DNA of 7,286 nt. Origin: JBFXAM01 sp050184295 (GTDB taxonomy: Bacteria > Planctomycetota > Phycisphaerae > UBA1845 > Fen-1342). The stretch is from positions 1 to 7,286 of the forward strand of contig JBFXAM010000169.1 in assembly GCA_050184295.1 (NCBI GenBank), read 5' to 3'. The notes beneath the pieces were generated by a model. The model was not told the origin of the DNA and searched no databases. It saw nothing but the letters and a program-made list of their open reading frames with translations. This document shows positions 4,696-7,286 of the stretch, in pieces (position 1 is the first letter of the stretch; the number at the start of each line of letters is the position of its first letter). A program made the position numbers and the translations under genes.

Positions 4696-5802
4696 ATGGT
4701 TCCGAACACAATTTATTGTGGCGACGCGTGCGATTGCGTCGAATCGTGGCCGGCCGGCTGCGTCGATCTCGTCTTTGCCGACCCGCCGTACAACATCGGG
4801 TACGTCTACGACAAGTACCGTGACGACCTGCCGGACGCCGACTACGTCCGGTGGACGAAGCGCTGGATGGCGGGCTGCGCGCGGGTGCTGAAGCCGAACG
4901 GGTCGATGTACATCGCGATCGGGGCGGAGTACGCCGCCGACGTGCGTGTGCTGGGGCGCGAGCTGGGACTGCACCTGCGCAACTGGATCATCTGGCACTA
5001 CTCATTCGGGCAGAACATGCGCAGCAAGTTCGCCCGCTCGCACACGCACATTTTCTACTTCACACGCGACGCGGCGGCCTTCACGTTCAACAGCCTCGCG
5101 CTGCGCTACCCAAGCGCCCGGCACACCGAGTATCAGGACTTGCGGGCGAATCCCGACGGCCGCGTACCCCACGATGTCTGGGACGAATTTCCGCGCGTCT
5201 GCGGGACGTTCAAGGAGCGCGACGGGTTTCACGGCTGCCAGCTTCCCGAGGCGCTGCTCATGCGCATCATCCTCGCGAGCAGCAACGTCGGCGAAGTCGT
5301 GCTCGACCCGTTCGTGGGCAGCGGGACGACCGCGGCGGTCGCCAAACGGCTCGGACGGCAATATGTCGGGATCGACTTGTCCGAGGAATATGCGCGGCGG
5401 ACGCGCGAGCGGCTGGAACGTGTGGCGGACGAGAGCCGGTTGCCGGCAGATCCCGACGCATGGCCGGCGCTGCACGTCGACACGCTGGTGCAGATTTATC
5501 GCGAGACGAAGGTGTTCCTGCGCAACCTGCTGCCGAACGAAGCGGCGTTGCGCGTGTTTGTCCGGTCGCTCGAGGCGCGGACGGGCGCCAAGTACACGGT
5601 GGCGCAAGTTCGCGAGAAGCTGCGGGCGCTCGGGACGACTCCGAACGCGCTGCCGCGGCTTCCGAACGAACAGCCCTTTGTGGCGCGGAATCACGTCACG
5701 ACCGAGGGGAAGCGCTACGTACGCGCCGTGACGCGCTACGTGGGACGTCGCGAGGGCGAGGCGGAAGCAAAGCCGGGGCGGCCGAAACGGCGGGTGCTGT
5801 AG
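4696..5802 (+). CDS. Beta-class site-specific DNA methyltransferase (N6-adenine or N4-cytosine), apparently orphan
   Basis: 368-aa S-adenosylmethionine-dependent DNA amino-methyltransferase. Catalytic motif IV, DPPYNIG (D29-Y32), comes near the N-terminus. Motif X-like HGCQLPEAL and motif I, DPFVGSGTT (204-212), followed by YVGIDLSEEY, come late. The order IV, recognition region, X, I is that of beta-class enzymes. DPPY is used by both adenine-N6 and cytosine-N4 enzymes, so the target base is open. The region between about 95 and 180 should recognise the target site, which cannot be named from sequence. Residues ~245-368 are an extra C-terminal region (VQIYRETKVFLRNLLPNEAALRV...) ending in KPGRPKRR, which resembles an AT-hook. 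The ATG at 4696 has GGAGG 8 nt upstream. No restriction endonuclease is recognisable in the window. A TPR-like membrane protein follows 63 nt later. Confidence 0.92.
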   Translation: MVPNTIYCGDACDCVESWPAGCVDLVFADPPYNIGYVYDKYRDDLPDADYVRWTKRWMAGCARVLKPNGSMYIAIGAEYAADVRVLGRELGLHLRNWIIWHYSFGQNMRSKFARSHTHIFYFTRDAAAFTFNSLALRYPSARHTEYQDLRANPDGRVPHDVWDEFPRVCGTFKERDGFHGCQLPEALLMRIILASSNVGEVVLDPFVGSGTTAAVAKRLGRQYVGIDLSEEYARRTRERLERVADESRLPADPDAWPALHVDTLVQIYRETKVFLRNLLPNEAALRVFVRSLEARTGAKYTVAQVREKLRALGTTPNALPRLPNEQPFVARNHVTTEGKRYVRAVTRYVGRREGEAEAKPGRPKRRVL

Positions 5803-5865
5803 CGACTGGTTGCCCGCGCGGCTCGACGCGTGAATAATGGCGGCTCACGAGAAAGGGCGGCGCGC

Positions 5866-6993
5866 ATGGCGGATTTCGAACCGGCAACGGAACGCAGCGG
5901 GTTGAACAAGGCGCGCTTTATCGGCGCGGCCCTGGAGATCGTCAGCTACATTTTCGTGCTGTCGGGACTGGCGTGGGCGGGGCACATCTTCTGGCTGCAA
6001 AGCCAGGCAGAGCAGCCCTCGACGGCGGTGTTTCTGTCGACGGCCGCGGTGCTGCTCGGCGTATTCGCATCCGGGCTGGTGCTGTGGGCGATCGCCGAGA
6101 TGCTGCGGAAGCTCGACCTCCTCCACGTGGGTCTCGAACACACGATGGAAATCCTGTCGGTCCGCGGCACGAGCGTTCCCGGCGCGGAAGGCGGCGAGGG
6201 CCGGCCGATCTTCGGCGCCGATGGGCGCCTGCTGGGCGAACTGCTCAGCACGATGCGTGAGGTCCGCGACATCTCGCTGCTGAACGAATCGGAGCGCAAG
6301 CTGCGGCTGGAGCTCCAGGGCCAGGAGACCGCCAAGCGCCTTCAGGAGCAGGTGCCCGCGATGCTCCGGGAGCATAAGTGGGCGGAGGCGTGGCGGCAGG
6401 TGCGCGAGGCGCGGCAGCGGTTCCCGTCATTCATGCAGTGGGAGGCGTTGGAGCGGCAGATCGAGCAGGTGCGCTCACAGGTCGAGTCGCGCGACGTGGA
6501 CAACGCGAGCCGCCAGATCGACGACCTGATCGCGCTGGGCGCGTGGGACCGGGTGATCGAGGTCGTGCAGGACGTGGTGCAGCGCCATCCCCAGGCGCCC
6601 CGCGCCCAGGAGCTCGCGCAGCGCGTCAACCGCGAGCGCGAGAAGCTCGAAGCTGAGCAGCGCGCCCGACTGATGGCCCAGGCGCAGGAGGCGGCCAAGC
6701 ATCGAGACTGGACGGCCGCGTTCCAGGCCGTGACGACGATGATGCAGCGCTACCCAGGTTCGCCGGAGGCGGAGAAGCTGCGCATCGACTTGCCGATGCT
6801 GCGGGAGAACATGGAGATCCAGACGCGCAAGCGAATGGAAGCGAAATACACCGAGTGCCTGCGCACCGGGCAGTACGCCCAGGCGCTGGAAGTCGCCCGC
6901 GATCTCGTGAGTCGCTACCCCGGCTCGCCGCAGGCCGCGAAGCTGCGCGACCAGCTTCCGAAGCTGATCGAGCGCGTGCATGGCGAGGCGTGA
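5866..6993 (+). CDS. Two-TM membrane protein with four TPR-like repeats, function unknown
   Basis: 375 aa from the ATG at 5866, which has GAAAGGG 8 nt upstream. An in-frame GTG at 5830 has no ribosome site and adds only 12 polar residues, so it is not preferred. Two hydrophobic segments (about 18-44 and 54-77) have basic residues before the first and after the second, predicting both ends in the cytoplasm. A charged, probably coiled-coil stretch (about 130-165) leads to four helical-hairpin repeats (about 163-195, 218-252, 269-310, 326-371). Repeats 3 and 4 share RYPGSP[EQ]A-x-KLR-x-x-LP. Such repeats usually bind other proteins. The family is not recognised by name. It may be translated from the methyltransferase transcript, but nothing shows that the two work together. 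Confidence 0.85.
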   Translation: MADFEPATERSGLNKARFIGAALEIVSYIFVLSGLAWAGHIFWLQSQAEQPSTAVFLSTAAVLLGVFASGLVLWAIAEMLRKLDLLHVGLEHTMEILSVRGTSVPGAEGGEGRPIFGADGRLLGELLSTMREVRDISLLNESERKLRLELQGQETAKRLQEQVPAMLREHKWAEAWRQVREARQRFPSFMQWEALERQIEQVRSQVESRDVDNASRQIDDLIALGAWDRVIEVVQDVVQRHPQAPRAQELAQRVNREREKLEAEQRARLMAQAQEAAKHRDWTAAFQAVTTMMQRYPGSPEAEKLRIDLPMLRENMEIQTRKRMEAKYTECLRTGQYAQALEVARDLVSRYPGSPQAAKLRDQLPKLIERVHGEA

Positions 6994-7017
6994 GGATCGG
7001 ATCCTGGATCGCGGATT
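6994..7017 (+). repeat. GGATC-rich word repeats directly after the TPR protein
   Basis: GGATC occurs at 6994-6998, 6999-7003 and 7006-7010, with the variant GGATT at 7013-7017. Short repeated words like this look like low-complexity intergenic DNA. It starts immediately after the TGA at 6991-6993 and shows no hairpin typical of a terminator. Confidence 0.5.
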
Positions 7018-7035
7018 CCGCATTTCTCGTCACAG

Positions 7036-7286
7036 TCCGCCGCGCCGCCGATCACGCGCCCGCTGGTGCGGGTGGACACGTTGCGGCGATTGCTGCACAC
7101 GCTGCGCTTCTCGGACGAATCCACGCCGACCCGCCGCCGCAAGCCGCGCGGCGTGCTGGGGGCCGAGGTGTGGGTGGCGCTGGCGAATCCCGGCGACGCT
7201 CCGCCGCGGCGCCGCGTCGCCGGAATGGCGAATAGCGAAGAGCGAATAGCGAAATCCAACGGGAGAGCGTCGGCGTCCGCGCCGGC
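7036..7286 (+). pseudogene. 5'-truncated fragment of a planctomycete-type conserved protein, running off the window
   Basis: The frame starting at 7036 reads PPITRPLVRVDTLRRLLHT, then LRFSDESTPTRRRKPRGV and LGAEVWVALANPGDAPP. This resembles, from memory, the stretch preceding or inside a fibronectin-like domain in conserved planctomycete proteins of unknown function (pattern RVDTL..L.H...F.DE.TPT.R.KP.GV.G.E.W). No ATG precedes it. The first GTG options are 7066 and 7072, without a ribosome site, and upstream in frame there is only repeat-like sequence back to the TGA at 6991. After DAPP the reading frame enters the repeat at 7228-7253 and loses any family resemblance. I therefore read it as a gene remnant, though a real gene with an odd start and an inserted repeat is possible. 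Confidence 0.4.
7228..7253 (+). repeat. Direct repeat GCGAATAGCGAA, two copies
   Basis: Exact 12-nt copies lie at 7228-7239 and 7242-7253, with period 14. Each contains a GCGAA-like word twice, giving a string of near-identical GCGAAT/AGCGAA words. It is the kind of simple, AT-richer string found between genes and interrupts the fragment starting at 7036. Confidence 0.7.

Noticed and set aside
3067..4998. 643-aa minus-strand open frame
   Set aside because: It runs antisense through the well-supported redoxin-like gene, its intergenic region and the methyltransferase start. Its residue content is typical of antisense frames in GC-rich DNA (Arg, Ala, Leu rich), and I see no family motifs.
5002..5694. 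230-aa minus-strand open frame
   Set aside because: It is antisense to the methyltransferase catalytic and C-terminal regions, with no recognisable domain.
6991..6993. TGA of the TPR protein as a second selenocysteine or readthrough codon, since the same frame stays open downstream
   Set aside because: There is no cysteine or redox context, the downstream residues are repeat-derived, and the protein is complete after its fourth repeat. The shared frame is likely coincidence.

Overview
The window is GC-rich bacterial chromosome, about two-thirds G+C by eye. It most resembles a member of the Planctomycetota. That rests on three things: the eukaryote-like type 2 IleRS, a beta-class methyltransferase with an HGCQLP motif, and a 3'-terminal fragment resembling conserved planctomycete proteins as I remember them. 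No 16S rRNA is present, so this placement is an inference. TGA is an ordinary stop codon here: three of the genes end with it.

Layout. Positions 1-1730 hold the C-terminal part of isoleucyl-tRNA synthetase. Three stretches in it look inserted, one of them built from tandem palindromic 30-nt units just before the KMSKS loop. After a 41-nt gap with an 18-bp perfect palindrome comes a ChaN-family lipoprotein (1772-2752), probably co-transcribed. Converging on it, and overlapping its last 11 nt, is a small minus-strand gene (2742-2969) that ordinary ORF calling misses because it has an in-frame TGA. It encodes a 75-aa SelW-like (Rdx family) selenoprotein. The TGA sits at the redox position of the C-x-x-U motif, and a hairpin with a G-first apical loop follows 22 nt downstream, as expected of a bacterial SECIS. 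A 301-nt divergent intergenic region with candidate promoters on both strands separates it from a secreted thioredoxin-fold protein (3271-4476) that has lost both active-site cysteines and carries a long helical tail. A 219-nt gap with several inverted repeats and a good promoter leads to an apparently orphan beta-class DNA methyltransferase (4696-5802). It is followed 63 nt later by a protein with two membrane segments and four TPR-like repeats (5866-6993). The last ~290 nt contain short repeated words and a fragment of a planctomycete-type protein running off the window.

How the genes fit together. ileS and the ChaN-like gene look like one transcription unit. The methyltransferase and the TPR membrane protein may be another. 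The selenoprotein and the cysteine-less redoxin are divergently arranged and both have thioredoxin folds, but nothing here shows that they cooperate. I see no clear new multi-gene system. The strongest discoveries are the hidden selenoprotein gene with its SECIS candidate and the palindromic repeats embedded in frame in an essential aminoacyl-tRNA synthetase.
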